Source of the DNA: Salaquimonas sp.
GTDB taxonomy: Bacteria; Pseudomonadota; Alphaproteobacteria; Rhizobiales; Rhizobiaceae
Direction: 5' to 3'
Assembly (NCBI GenBank): GCA_028289365.1
Contig: JANQQM010000029.1
Coordinates: 1 to 44,384 of the forward strand
Length of the DNA stretch: 44,384 nucleotides
Position numbers and translations under genes: made by a program. How positions within the stretch are numbered: position 1 is the first letter of the stretch; each line of letters starts with the position of its first letter. The notes under the pieces were generated by a model that was not told the origin of the DNA, did no database searches, and saw only the letters and a list, made by a program, of their open reading frames with translations. Shown in pieces: positions 16,633-24,293 of the stretch.

Positions 16633-18243
16633 TCAGGCTGTGGACCACCAGCGGCTGGCTGCGCGTGCACCATCGCACTCCCAGCTCGGCGCAAGATTTT
16701 CTGGAACACCGATATTGGAACGATGCGCGTAAACGAAGTTATTGAAGAACGGAATCAATGTTCCGCCGTCATCACGCATCAGGACAGACATTTCCCGATA
16801 CATTTCCGCACGCTTCGTATCATCCAGTTCAGCTTTCGCCGCCAGAAGAAGCTCGTTGAACCTTGGGTTCTTCCACCTGGATTCATTCCACGCAGCATCA
16901 TCCTTATATGCCAGAGTGAACATCACATCCGGCGTCGGCCGTGCACCCCAGGATACAAGACAATATGGCTTCTTCAGCCAGACATCCGAATAATATCCGT
17001 CATTTGGCTCACGCACGACATCGATGGTAATGCCGGCAGCTTTTGCCTGCTCGGAGTAAAGCACCGCCATGTCGACCGCACCCGCATAGACACTGTCCGC
17101 GGTACTCAAGCTGACTTTCAAACCTTCTGCACCGGCCTTCTTCAGCAGGGATTTTGCCTGATCGGGATCATATTCACGCTGCTCGATATCATCCGGCCAG
17201 TAAGGCTGGGCAGGCGACAGATGGAAATCATTGGCCTTGGTAGCAGCGCCAAAGGCAATTTTCTCAATGATTTCATCGCGATTCATTGCAAGCTTCAAGG
17301 CATTACGCACATCCACATTATCAAACGGCGCTGTGTCACAATGCATTGGCAAGGTTATCGCAGCAGCCGACGGAATGTTGTCGACGACAATGTTCGGGTC
17401 GCGTTGCAACAGCGCCATGGTTTTCAGTTCAACCAGCGACACGCTGTCTACATCGCCGGTAACCAGGGCTGTCTGACGCGCATTCGGATCGTTCAGAACA
17501 AGAATTTCGACCGTATCGAAATAGGCACCCTCACCGTGCCAACCGTCGTGACGGCTCAACTTCCAACTGACACCGAACTCTCCGCTGTCGATCTTGTAAG
17601 GACCGGCGCCATCGCCATTTTTCCATTCAATCGTGCCATCATCATTGGCGGGACAAATTGCCATGTGATAGTCGGTCATCAGCCATGGGAAATCCGCATT
17701 GCCGCGTCCCAGCTTGACGATGACTGTATAGTCCCCGTCCTTGGTGATGTCGGTAACATCTGCCAGCAATGACTTTGCTGCCGACGTTGATGCGTCACCC
17801 CGGTGATGATTGAGTGATGCAATAATATCGACCGCAGTTAGTTTTTTGCCGCTATGGAAAGACGCCTTGTCTGTGATTTCGAAGGTCCATTGCGAGGCAT
17901 CATCATTTGCCGACCAGCTGTTTGCCAGATCGGAACCCAATGATCCGTCACCATTGATCATTGTCAGGTAACAGCGATGGGTATGTGCCAGGAAGATCAT
18001 CTGGCGTGTCGTGTAAGAGCCGGGATCGTGGGTATCGCCAGTGTTGCCGTCATGCAGGCCCCAGCGGAAATTTCCACCCTTCTTGGGCTGTGCCGCAGCT
18101 GACTTGGTCCAAAGACCTGTTGCGGTCGTGGCAGTAATACCAGCCGCAATCGAATAACTCATAAATTCGCGTCGGGAAATCTTGCCCCGCTTGGCCGCCT
18201 CGGCCATCCGCTCAATTAATACATCTTCTTTTTTTGGTTTCAT
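16633..18243 (-). CDS. Tat-exported substrate-binding protein, SBP_bac_5 family
   Basis: The 536-residue protein carries a twin-arginine signal: SRREFM near residues 23-28, then a hydrophobic stretch and AAAQP near 50, so it is exported folded to the periplasm. The mature part matches family 5 peptide/opine/nickel-binding proteins, with the FHSGKKLTAVDIIASLNHH segment near 112 and the PYWPDDIEQREYDPDQAKSL type region. AAGGAGGA lies before the ATG at 18243. It leads the operon with two permeases and the fused ATPase. The ligand cannot be predicted beyond peptide-like solutes. Confidence 0.92.
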   Translation of the reverse strand: MKPKKEDVLIERMAEAAKRGKISRREFMSYSIAAGITATTATGLWTKSAAAQPKKGGNFRWGLHDGNTGDTHDPGSYTTRQMIFLAHTHRCYLTMINGDGSLGSDLANSWSANDDASQWTFEITDKASFHSGKKLTAVDIIASLNHHRGDASTSAAKSLLADVTDITKDGDYTVIVKLGRGNADFPWLMTDYHMAICPANDDGTIEWKNGDGAGPYKIDSGEFGVSWKLSRHDGWHGEGAYFDTVEILVLNDPNARQTALVTGDVDSVSLVELKTMALLQRDPNIVVDNIPSAAAITLPMHCDTAPFDNVDVRNALKLAMNRDEIIEKIAFGAATKANDFHLSPAQPYWPDDIEQREYDPDQAKSLLKKAGAEGLKVSLSTADSVYAGAVDMAVLYSEQAKAAGITIDVVREPNDGYYSDVWLKKPYCLVSWGARPTPDVMFTLAYKDDAAWNESRWKNPRFNELLLAAKAELDDTKRAEMYREMSVLMRDDGGTLIPFFNNFVYAHRSNIGVPENLAPSWECDGARAASRWWSTA

Positions 18244-18783
18244 TCTAGATTCCTCCTTGAATCGAATTCTTATCCGGCATCCAATCTGCTGTCTGGCCAG
18301 CGTTGGCTTTTACCCGGCGATCGCGCATTCGCCCTCATGAACGTACCAAATCACGTTAATCTCGTGATATCTACCCCATCTTTGGACTTATTGGGTTTTG
18401 GGACGAAATTTGCAGCTGTCAATTCAACTTTTCTTTGGAAATTGCCCAATTATACCGCGCCTGGCTCACAAATTGGTCAGACATTTCTAGAAAACTGGCC
18501 TCGCTCCGCTCCAAATCTGACCTTCTTCACTGCGCAGTTTTTCCCTGAACAAATGGACAAAAACTTCGATTATCGTCCAATACTCGCCCATTCTGGGCAA
18601 AAAACCGAGAGTTAATGGATTTTGCGATCTTGATACATTCGAAACAAAAAACAATTCGAATGCATTCGGAATGAAACGCATCCAAGTCAATCTGTAGTCA
18701 CGAAAAAGAAGCTCTGCCGCTTCGAGAAAAGGCATCGAAAACAGCATTTCATGCCTGGAAACTTGATACAAATTGGAACTTGA
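18244..18783. promoter_or_regulatory. 540-base divergent regulatory region
   Basis: This region separates the ABC importer (minus) from the methyltransferase (plus). It contains an inverted repeat ATCACG/CGTGAT at 18349-18354 and 18362-18367, a minus-strand TATAAT at 18449-18454 without a clear -35 box, the three-part TGATACA/CGAAACA/TGAAACG array at 18631-18678, and a 12-base palindrome CGAATGCATTCG at 18657-18668. Short frames on both strands (for example 18337-18615) have no family features and I do not call them. Confidence 0.5.
18631..18678 (+). promoter_or_regulatory. Repeat array, site 1, upstream of methyltransferase
   Basis: TGATACA at 18631-18637 is followed by CGAAACA at 18640-18646 (offset 9) and TGAAACG at 18672-18678 (offset 32 from the second). 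The same spacing recurs at 19696-19744 and, on the minus strand, at 23705-23658. The array ends 105 bases before the methyltransferase start. It is a candidate binding site for the OmpR-type response regulator at 20013-20726. Confidence 0.55.
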
Positions 18784-19671
18784 ATGAGCATGAACCTCAC
18801 AACGAATATTGGCGAACTGGATACATCATCTGTTCAGTTATGGAACGACGTTCTCGCACCGAAATTCATCCGCTTCAAACATGTTGCTGCAGACGGCCTG
18901 GCGCTTCACTCCGAAGCGGTATTGCCCAACCTGCCGGTTAAACCCGGGGACCGGGTTCTTGATGTCGGCTGCGGGTTTGGAGACACGGCGATCAAGCTTG
19001 CTGAATTGGTCGGACCTGATGGCGAGGTGATTGGTGTGGATTGCTGTGATGCATTTCTGATCCATGCCGAAAACGAAGCCGCAGCCCGCGGGAAGTCAAA
19101 TGTCGACTTTGTATGTTGTGACGCCGAAATTGAACTTCCCACTTGTGAATTTGACTTTGTATTTGCCCGATTTGGCACGATGTATTTTGCCAATCCGGTC
19201 GCGGGCCTGCGAAATATGCGACGCGCGCTAAAGCCGGGTGGGGAAATGGTCCATATTGTCTGGCGTGAGCGCAGCGACAATCCCTGGCTTTCCATGGCGA
19301 ACGACATCGTCCTGCGATATTTGCCGCAGCCCGAAAAATGTGCGCAGTGCTGCGAACCCGGCCCGTTTTCCATGGCAAACCAGGAAACCGTACACAAGAT
19401 GATGAGACTAGCCGGCTACACCAACATCAATTTTGAACGGGTCGATGCTGAGGTCGTAATCGGTAACAGCATTGACGATGCAATTGCGTTTCAACTTGCA
19501 CTTGGACCCGCTGGCGAAGTCTTCCGTGAAGCAGGCGAAGCAGCGGAACAAAAGCGTGATTTGATCGAAGCCGCATTGGCTACGGCCATTAGCAAACAAA
19601 AGATCGGGACATTCGGAATCATGATGGATAGCTCTTCCTGGGTAATAAGCGCAACAAACCCGCACAGCTGA
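18784..19671 (+). CDS. Class I SAM-dependent methyltransferase
   Basis: The protein has 295 residues. Motif I, VLDVGCGFGDTA, lies near residues 58-69. The acidic motif GEVIGVDCCDAF follows near 82, FDFVFARFGTMYF near 123 and LKPGGEMVHIVW near 147, all as in UbiE/Methyltransf_11/25 enzymes that bind S-adenosylmethionine. Three cysteine-rich spots (VDCC, FVCCDAE, CAQCC) are uncommon for the family and might bind metal. An alternative ATG lies two codons in. It stands alone on its strand, under a promoter that shares repeats with the kinase operon. Substrate unknown. Confidence 0.88.
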   Translation: MSMNLTTNIGELDTSSVQLWNDVLAPKFIRFKHVAADGLALHSEAVLPNLPVKPGDRVLDVGCGFGDTAIKLAELVGPDGEVIGVDCCDAFLIHAENEAAARGKSNVDFVCCDAEIELPTCEFDFVFARFGTMYFANPVAGLRNMRRALKPGGEMVHIVWRERSDNPWLSMANDIVLRYLPQPEKCAQCCEPGPFSMANQETVHKMMRLAGYTNINFERVDAEVVIGNSIDDAIAFQLALGPAGEVFREAGEAAEQKRDLIEAALATAISKQKIGTFGIMMDSSSWVISATNPHS

Positions 19672-19695
19672 TGCGACAAGGACCTGCGAGCCGAC

Positions 19696-19744
19696 TGATA
19701 CAACTGAAACATTTCACATGCGAATTCTATGCAGAGCTGAAACA
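19696..19744 (+). promoter_or_regulatory. Repeat array, site 2, upstream of 60-residue ORF
   Basis: TGATACA at 19696-19702, TGAAACA at 19705-19711 (offset 9) and TGAAACA at 19738-19744 (offset 33) repeat the arrangement of site 1 on the same strand. The array ends 59 bases before the start codon at 19804, a place suited to activation. Confidence 0.55.
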
Positions 19745-19803
19745 CACAACTCCCAGATGAGGTTCATCAGACAAACATAACATCGCCCTACGGGGAGGAA
19801 AAA

Positions 19804-19986
19804 ATGAGATATCAGGATTTTCAAGCTGTTCCTGCAGCAGCAAATGGACAGGACAATTCACAAGCCGCCCGGACGCGCGATTGCACCGTAATGATCATGC
19901 AGGCAATGGCACGGTATTTGCGGACTGAGGATGAAGATTTGCAGGTCTTTGCTACACCGATACAACAGCACAGGCATGCGGCTTGA
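19804..19986 (+). CDS. Small protein of unknown function (60 residues)
   Basis: I do not recognise this protein. It is supported by a near-ideal ribosome site (GGGGAGGA, five bases before ATG), by its own upstream repeat array (19696-19744), and by a neat fit between the methyltransferase and the convergent response regulator gene, 26 bases away. The sequence is polar, begins MRYQDFQAVPAAANGQD, has one short helix-prone stretch (VMIMQAMARYLRTEDEDLQ) and one cysteine, and lacks a signal peptide or membrane span. It could be a small adaptor of the neighbouring signalling system; this is a guess from context. Confidence 0.6.
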   Translation: MRYQDFQAVPAAANGQDNSQAARTRDCTVMIMQAMARYLRTEDEDLQVFATPIQQHRHAA

Positions 19987-20012
19987 TGAGCTACCAATCG
20001 GTCGACAGACAA

Positions 20013-20726
20013 CTACGCATTTTCGGGATCATAGACATATCCGATGCCCCGCACCGTCTTGATGATCGCGGGCTTGTCGGGATGTGTCTCGATCTTTCTG
20101 CGAAGTCGGGAAATACGAATATCAATACTGCGATCAAACGGATCCCACGAGCGGTCATGGGCCTGTTCAAGGATCTGATCACGATTGAGAACGCGGCCTT
20201 TGTTCTCGGCAAACAATTTCAGCAGATTGAATTCCATCGCAGTGAGTGGAATCTCGTTCCCGTCGGCGCCGACAAGTTTTGCAGCATCGATGTCCAGCAC
20301 GCATTCGCCGAAATTGGCCGTACCGGGCGCGCGCTTTGTAAGTTGGTCCCCGGCCGGATGTCGACGCAACACAGCCTTGATACGCGCTTCCAACTCTCGC
20401 AGATCTACTGGTTTTCCAAGGTAGTCGTCCGCCCCCATCTCAAGGCCGATGATTCTGTCAACCGCATCGCCCGCCGCGGTGAGCATGATTACCGGAGTCG
20501 GATCTTCAAGGCGGAGCGTACGAAGCGTGGTGAGGCCATCTTCTGATGGCATGTTGATGTCCAGTATGATCAGATCCACTTCACCTGATGACAAGACCGC
20601 GCGCAATTGTTCGGCGTTCGAAGCGGTTGTCACTGCATATCCGCGTTTCCCAAGATATTCCTGAAGCATCTCGCGAACATCAAGCTCATCATCGCAGACC
20701 AGTATGCGGATATTCTTGGCGTCCAT
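20013..20726 (-). CDS. OmpR/PhoB-family response regulator
   Basis: The 237-residue protein has a receiver domain (about 5-120) with acidic pocket residues CDDE near 11-14, phospho-acceptor Asp56 in LIILDINMP, and Lys in GKPVD near 105. The C-terminal winged helix (about 135-235) ends in RTVRGIGYVYDPE, the hallmark of the OmpR/PhoB group. Its ATG directly follows the stop of the hybrid kinase gene (TAAATG), so they are co-expressed and very likely partners. It probably binds the TGATACA/TGAAACA arrays found nearby, including the kinase promoter. Confidence 0.93.
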   Translation of the reverse strand: MDAKNIRILVCDDELDVREMLQEYLGKRGYAVTTASNAEQLRAVLSSGEVDLIILDINMPSEDGLTTLRTLRLEDPTPVIMLTAAGDAVDRIIGLEMGADDYLGKPVDLRELEARIKAVLRRHPAGDQLTKRAPGTANFGECVLDIDAAKLVGADGNEIPLTAMEFNLLKLFAENKGRVLNRDQILEQAHDRSWDPFDRSIDIRISRLRRKIETHPDKPAIIKTVRGIGYVYDPENA

Positions 20727-23636
20727 TTACACCATCTCTTTCTTGTTATTTAGCAACCCGTTTACTAAGCCTCGCAATTCAGCTGGCGAGATCGGTTTTT
20801 CGAGAAATTGGCAATCTGCTTCTGCCAGTAGTTTTTGAGATGCAGGACCCATGGCATCGCCTGTGATAAACGCGATGGAATCCAGCAAATGCGGATACTG
20901 GGAGCGTATCGCTTCGAACAGTTTCCGGCCATCCATCTCGGGCATATTAAGATCGCTCAACACGACATTGAATTCATGCTTGCGCAACAAATCCATTGCC
21001 GCCGCACCGGAGTTCGCATATTCGACCTCGCAGCCATCTTTTCGCAAAATATCGGTGATCAGGTCAGCGACATCGATTTCGTCATCAACCACCAGAACCC
21101 GGGCTGCAGCACCCGTATCATCGACAAGCTCATCAGCATCTGTGTTTGCCGGTGAAGATTTGCGCGCAGGCAGCGAAAGTACAAACCTTGATCCCTCTTC
21201 ATAATCTGAATCGAGCCATATATTGCCGCCATGCGAATGCATGATGCGATGGCAGAATGCCAGCCCGATTCCGGTTCCTTCACCTACATCCTTTGTTGTG
21301 AAAAACGGCTCGAAGATACGCGGACGCAATTTCCTTGGAACACCCGGACCGTTATCGGAGACACTGATTTCAAGCGCGTTTCTTTTCTTGTCCATTGCGG
21401 CTGAAACTTCAATCCAGTCGCCCTCGCCGGCCTTCGCCATCGCCTGTTCGGCATTGATGATCAGATTGATCACGACCTGGGTAATCTGATCTGGATCTGC
21501 CATGACATCCGGTAGCTCATCGTCAATGCGGATTCGGATATCAATCAGATTTCCTCCAGCACCAAATCCTGCAACCTCTGCGGCGGTACTGAACAGCGCC
21601 GGGACATCAAGACATTCCATTTTGGCCGGGCGTTGTCGCGCCATCGCCAAGAAGGTCTTCACAATTTTTGCACAACGCTCGGCCGAGTTGCTGATCTTTT
21701 CAATCCGCTTCACCATGTCTGGCTCGGTTATTTCCTCGCGCAGCATCAATGCATGACCGACGACCACCGAGAGCGGATTGTTCAACTCGTGGGCAACCCC
21801 TGCCAGTAACTCACCTAATGCCGACATCTTTTCGTTCTGGAAAAGCATCTCCCGTTGACTGGTCAACTCCTCCTGTACGGCAATTTCCTCTGTCAGATCA
21901 CGGGTATTGGAAACAACAACCTTCTCACCGTTGAAATCGATCATTCGTGCCGAAACGGCTCCCCAGAATTTCCGACCCTTATAGTCGAAATACTGCATCT
22001 TTCTATTATCTATCCATCCGGTTCGCGACAACAGTTCGAGATATTCCTTCCGTTCTTCGGGATTCACGTAATAGGCATGTGCATCTTTCACATCACCAAA
22101 TAGCGCAATGGTCTCCGGGCTACGGAACAAGAGCTTGCCAGTCTCTGCATTGGTCATTTGCACCGGTACTGGACAGGCCTCCAATACCTTTCGGATCATC
22201 GCTTCTGTCTCGACTTGTTCAGTCAGATCGGTGATGTGAGAGACTAGAACCTCTTCACCGCGATAGTCCGCTACCCTGCCCGACATCTTGGCTGGAAAAA
22301 CTTCGCCGTTCAAATTGACGAGGTTGAGCCGGTAATCGTCAACGCGCCCATCCACGAGCATTTCTGTCACGTAATCTGCGCGGTCGGTCGTAGAAACATA
22401 GTGATCGGTTGCGCTATTATGTTGCCCGAAAAGTTCTTGGGCGGCCGGAGAGCGATAAAGTACCTGCCCATCACCAATTCGCGCCATGACAACGACGGCC
22501 GAACAGGTTTCAAGAACCTTGCGCACAAGCAGATCGCTTTCGCGCTCAGTGGCCTCCGCCTGTTTGGTGGCAGTCACATCCGTTCTTGTAACGACAAAAC
22601 CCCCGAGTTTCGTGGGATTAACTGATATCGAATAGGTCTTTCCGTCCGTCTGGGTAAGTTCATAGTCCTGAACATACTGCCGGCCTGCGGCGAGTCGTTC
22701 CCTGGTCCATTCTTCTTCCCGCCCAATAGCATCAGCATAAACACCGCGTTTTGCCAGCGTGCGCACCAGGATTTCCCAACGCAAACCTGGTGCAATGATA
22801 TCCTCAACTGCCTTGTTGCCTTCACGATATTTATCGTTGAATAGGACCAGCTTGCTCTCCTCATCATAAAGGGCAAAGCCTTCCGACAGGGATTCAATCG
22901 CATCACCCAGCATTTCACGAGCGCGTTGGTTCTGATCCTCAATCTGTTTGCGTCCGGTAATGTCTTGGACTGCGCTGATTACAAGCGACTGGCCGTCTAG
23001 ATCGGCCAATGTCGAATTGCCAATGCTCCAGATCTCTTCGCCTTCGCGCGACTCAGACCGAATAACCTGGTTGTCCAGCCGTTGCGTCGTCTCGAGCTCT
23101 CCGATCAAGTGCTGGCTGTTCTTGCGGCTGATTACGAAATTGGCCAGACCTCCGGATATTTCGTCACCGGACATGGAATCCTGCAATTCGCTTGCCGCTT
23201 TGTTGGCATAGACAATTTGTCCGTCAAGATCATTTACCCAGATGGGAACCGGCGTATTGTCGACCACAAACTGGCAGATATTCTGCCTTCTATCTATCCC
23301 GGGCAGGCTAATGCTGAGATAGACCATTCCACCCTCGGGATGAGGATAGCTTGTCAGCATACGTTTGCCGCCATCCTTCAGCACAACTTCAATGGGGGCA
23401 GAACTTTGGTCGGACCATTGCGCCGCGATATTCTCTGAAGAAAAGTCACCACCGGCTGCAATATCAGAAAGGAATTCTTCCAGGAAGTCGGACCCTTTGA
23501 CCGGTTTTTTACCGGATCCGGCGACAGTCGAGAATTCTCCGCCGGCTTCACGCACGAGCCCAGTCGCATCGATCCATATCATCGACGTCGTTTGCGCAGT
23601 ATCGGCAATCGTTTCGGACATAAGTGCGTTGGGCAT
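20727..23636 (-). CDS. Soluble five-PAS hybrid histidine kinase with receiver domain
   Basis: The 969-residue protein has no membrane span. By pattern it holds a degenerate PAS at about 17-115, PAS domains at about 120-230, 245-355, 370-475 and 480-590, then HisKA with His616 in GVAHELNNPL, an ATPase domain with N box NLIINAEQAM, DNGPGVP and GEGTGIGLA, and a receiver at 846-960 with Asp895 in VLSDLNMPE. It senses an internal signal such as redox state, oxygen or a ligand. It is co-transcribed with the OmpR-type regulator. No Hpt domain is present. Repeats of TTGAAAC stand just before its start. Confidence 0.93.
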   Translation of the reverse strand: MPNALMSETIADTAQTTSMIWIDATGLVREAGGEFSTVAGSGKKPVKGSDFLEEFLSDIAAGGDFSSENIAAQWSDQSSAPIEVVLKDGGKRMLTSYPHPEGGMVYLSISLPGIDRRQNICQFVVDNTPVPIWVNDLDGQIVYANKAASELQDSMSGDEISGGLANFVISRKNSQHLIGELETTQRLDNQVIRSESREGEEIWSIGNSTLADLDGQSLVISAVQDITGRKQIEDQNQRAREMLGDAIESLSEGFALYDEESKLVLFNDKYREGNKAVEDIIAPGLRWEILVRTLAKRGVYADAIGREEEWTRERLAAGRQYVQDYELTQTDGKTYSISVNPTKLGGFVVTRTDVTATKQAEATERESDLLVRKVLETCSAVVVMARIGDGQVLYRSPAAQELFGQHNSATDHYVSTTDRADYVTEMLVDGRVDDYRLNLVNLNGEVFPAKMSGRVADYRGEEVLVSHITDLTEQVETEAMIRKVLEACPVPVQMTNAETGKLLFRSPETIALFGDVKDAHAYYVNPEERKEYLELLSRTGWIDNRKMQYFDYKGRKFWGAVSARMIDFNGEKVVVSNTRDLTEEIAVQEELTSQREMLFQNEKMSALGELLAGVAHELNNPLSVVVGHALMLREEITEPDMVKRIEKISNSAERCAKIVKTFLAMARQRPAKMECLDVPALFSTAAEVAGFGAGGNLIDIRIRIDDELPDVMADPDQITQVVINLIINAEQAMAKAGEGDWIEVSAAMDKKRNALEISVSDNGPGVPRKLRPRIFEPFFTTKDVGEGTGIGLAFCHRIMHSHGGNIWLDSDYEEGSRFVLSLPARKSSPANTDADELVDDTGAAARVLVVDDEIDVADLITDILRKDGCEVEYANSGAAAMDLLRKHEFNVVLSDLNMPEMDGRKLFEAIRSQYPHLLDSIAFITGDAMGPASQKLLAEADCQFLEKPISPAELRGLVNGLLNNKKEMV

Positions 23637-23929
23637 TGATCACTCTTTTCCCCTGATGGTTTCAATCAGGTTTCAAGCTATGGCCTAATTGTTTCAATTG
23701 TATCAGAAGCCATTGATACAACCGTCATGCAGGATTAACTCCATGATTTTTTTGATTATTCTGTAAAAATGACAAATCCTCTGTTACAGATTATCAAATG
23801 CTAATCGAAACCTGAAAATACGGCAAACAAACCACAACATGTTTTTCTGCCTCTCTTGCGCCCTGCCCTTCACAAAACATATGCTCAGGATTCATTACAG
23901 GTCGTGCGATTCAAAGAAAGGTCTCGCAA
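23637..23929. promoter_or_regulatory. Divergent regulatory region, kinase operon and globin operon
   Basis: This 293-base region lies between two divergent signalling units. On the minus strand TGATACA (23705-23699), TGAAACA (23696-23690), TGAAACC (23675-23669) and TGAAACC (23664-23658) follow at offsets 9, 21 and 11. This matches sites 1 and 2 (9, then 32-33). TTGTATCA at 23698-23705 and TGATACAA at 23714-23721 also form a perfect inverted repeat around an 8-base spacer. A weaker repeat CTGTAA/TTACAG is at 23761-23789. The globin promoter must lie towards 23929; no -35/-10 pair is assigned. Confidence 0.6.
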
Positions 23930-24289
23930 ATGTCGGATCAGTCCCTGTTTGACAAATATGGTGGCTTTTCAAACATTAGCAAAGTCGTCATGACATTCTA
24001 TGACGCTGTTCTGGACAGTGACGAAATCGGCCCGTTTTTTGACGATATCGACATGGGCAAGATGGTGGACCACCAGACAAAGTTTATCGCATCGCTGCTG
24101 GGAGGGCCCGCCGCTTATACGGACAATCAGCTCAAGACGATGCATGCGAAGCTGGATATCACCCATGACCACTTCGACGAGTTGCTGGTAATCCTCCGTG
24201 AAGCACTCACAACACATGGTGTGGATGAAGATGACATTTTAGCCGTCGTCGCAGAATATGAGCGGCGGCGTGGCGTAATAGTAGGATAA
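23930..24289 (+). CDS. Truncated hemoglobin, group I
   Basis: The 119-residue protein matches the 2-on-2 truncated globin fold. SLFDKYGGFSNISKVV is the typical N-terminus, Tyr24 in MTFYDAVL is the B10 ligand-stabilising tyrosine, FF at 36-37 is the CD1 phenylalanine region, LLGGP follows at 56-60, and His72 in MHAKLDI is the proximal haem ligand. HFDELLVILREAL closes the helix. Such globins bind O2 and NO and may detoxify NO or sense gases. The start of a cyclase gene lies four bases after its stop, so the two are translationally linked. Group I is favoured over II by the GGP and HAKL patterns. Confidence 0.9.
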   Translation: MSDQSLFDKYGGFSNISKVVMTFYDAVLDSDEIGPFFDDIDMGKMVDHQTKFIASLLGGPAAYTDNQLKTMHAKLDITHDHFDELLVILREALTTHGVDEDDILAVVAEYERRRGVIVG

Positions 24290-24293
24290 GTGC

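Noticed and set aside
16723-17772. 349-codon frame antisense to the binding-protein gene
   Set aside because: It is a shadow of the well-supported SBP_bac_5 gene; its composition is that of a back-translated strand.
18337-18615. 92-codon plus-strand frame in the region upstream of the methyltransferase
   Set aside because: No clear ribosome site, no family features, and it lies in an AT-rich regulatory region.
18764-18771. Further TGATACAA copy just before the methyltransferase start
   Set aside because: The second half-site at offset 9 is poor and the copy lies 12 bases from the ATG, so I did not count it as a full array.
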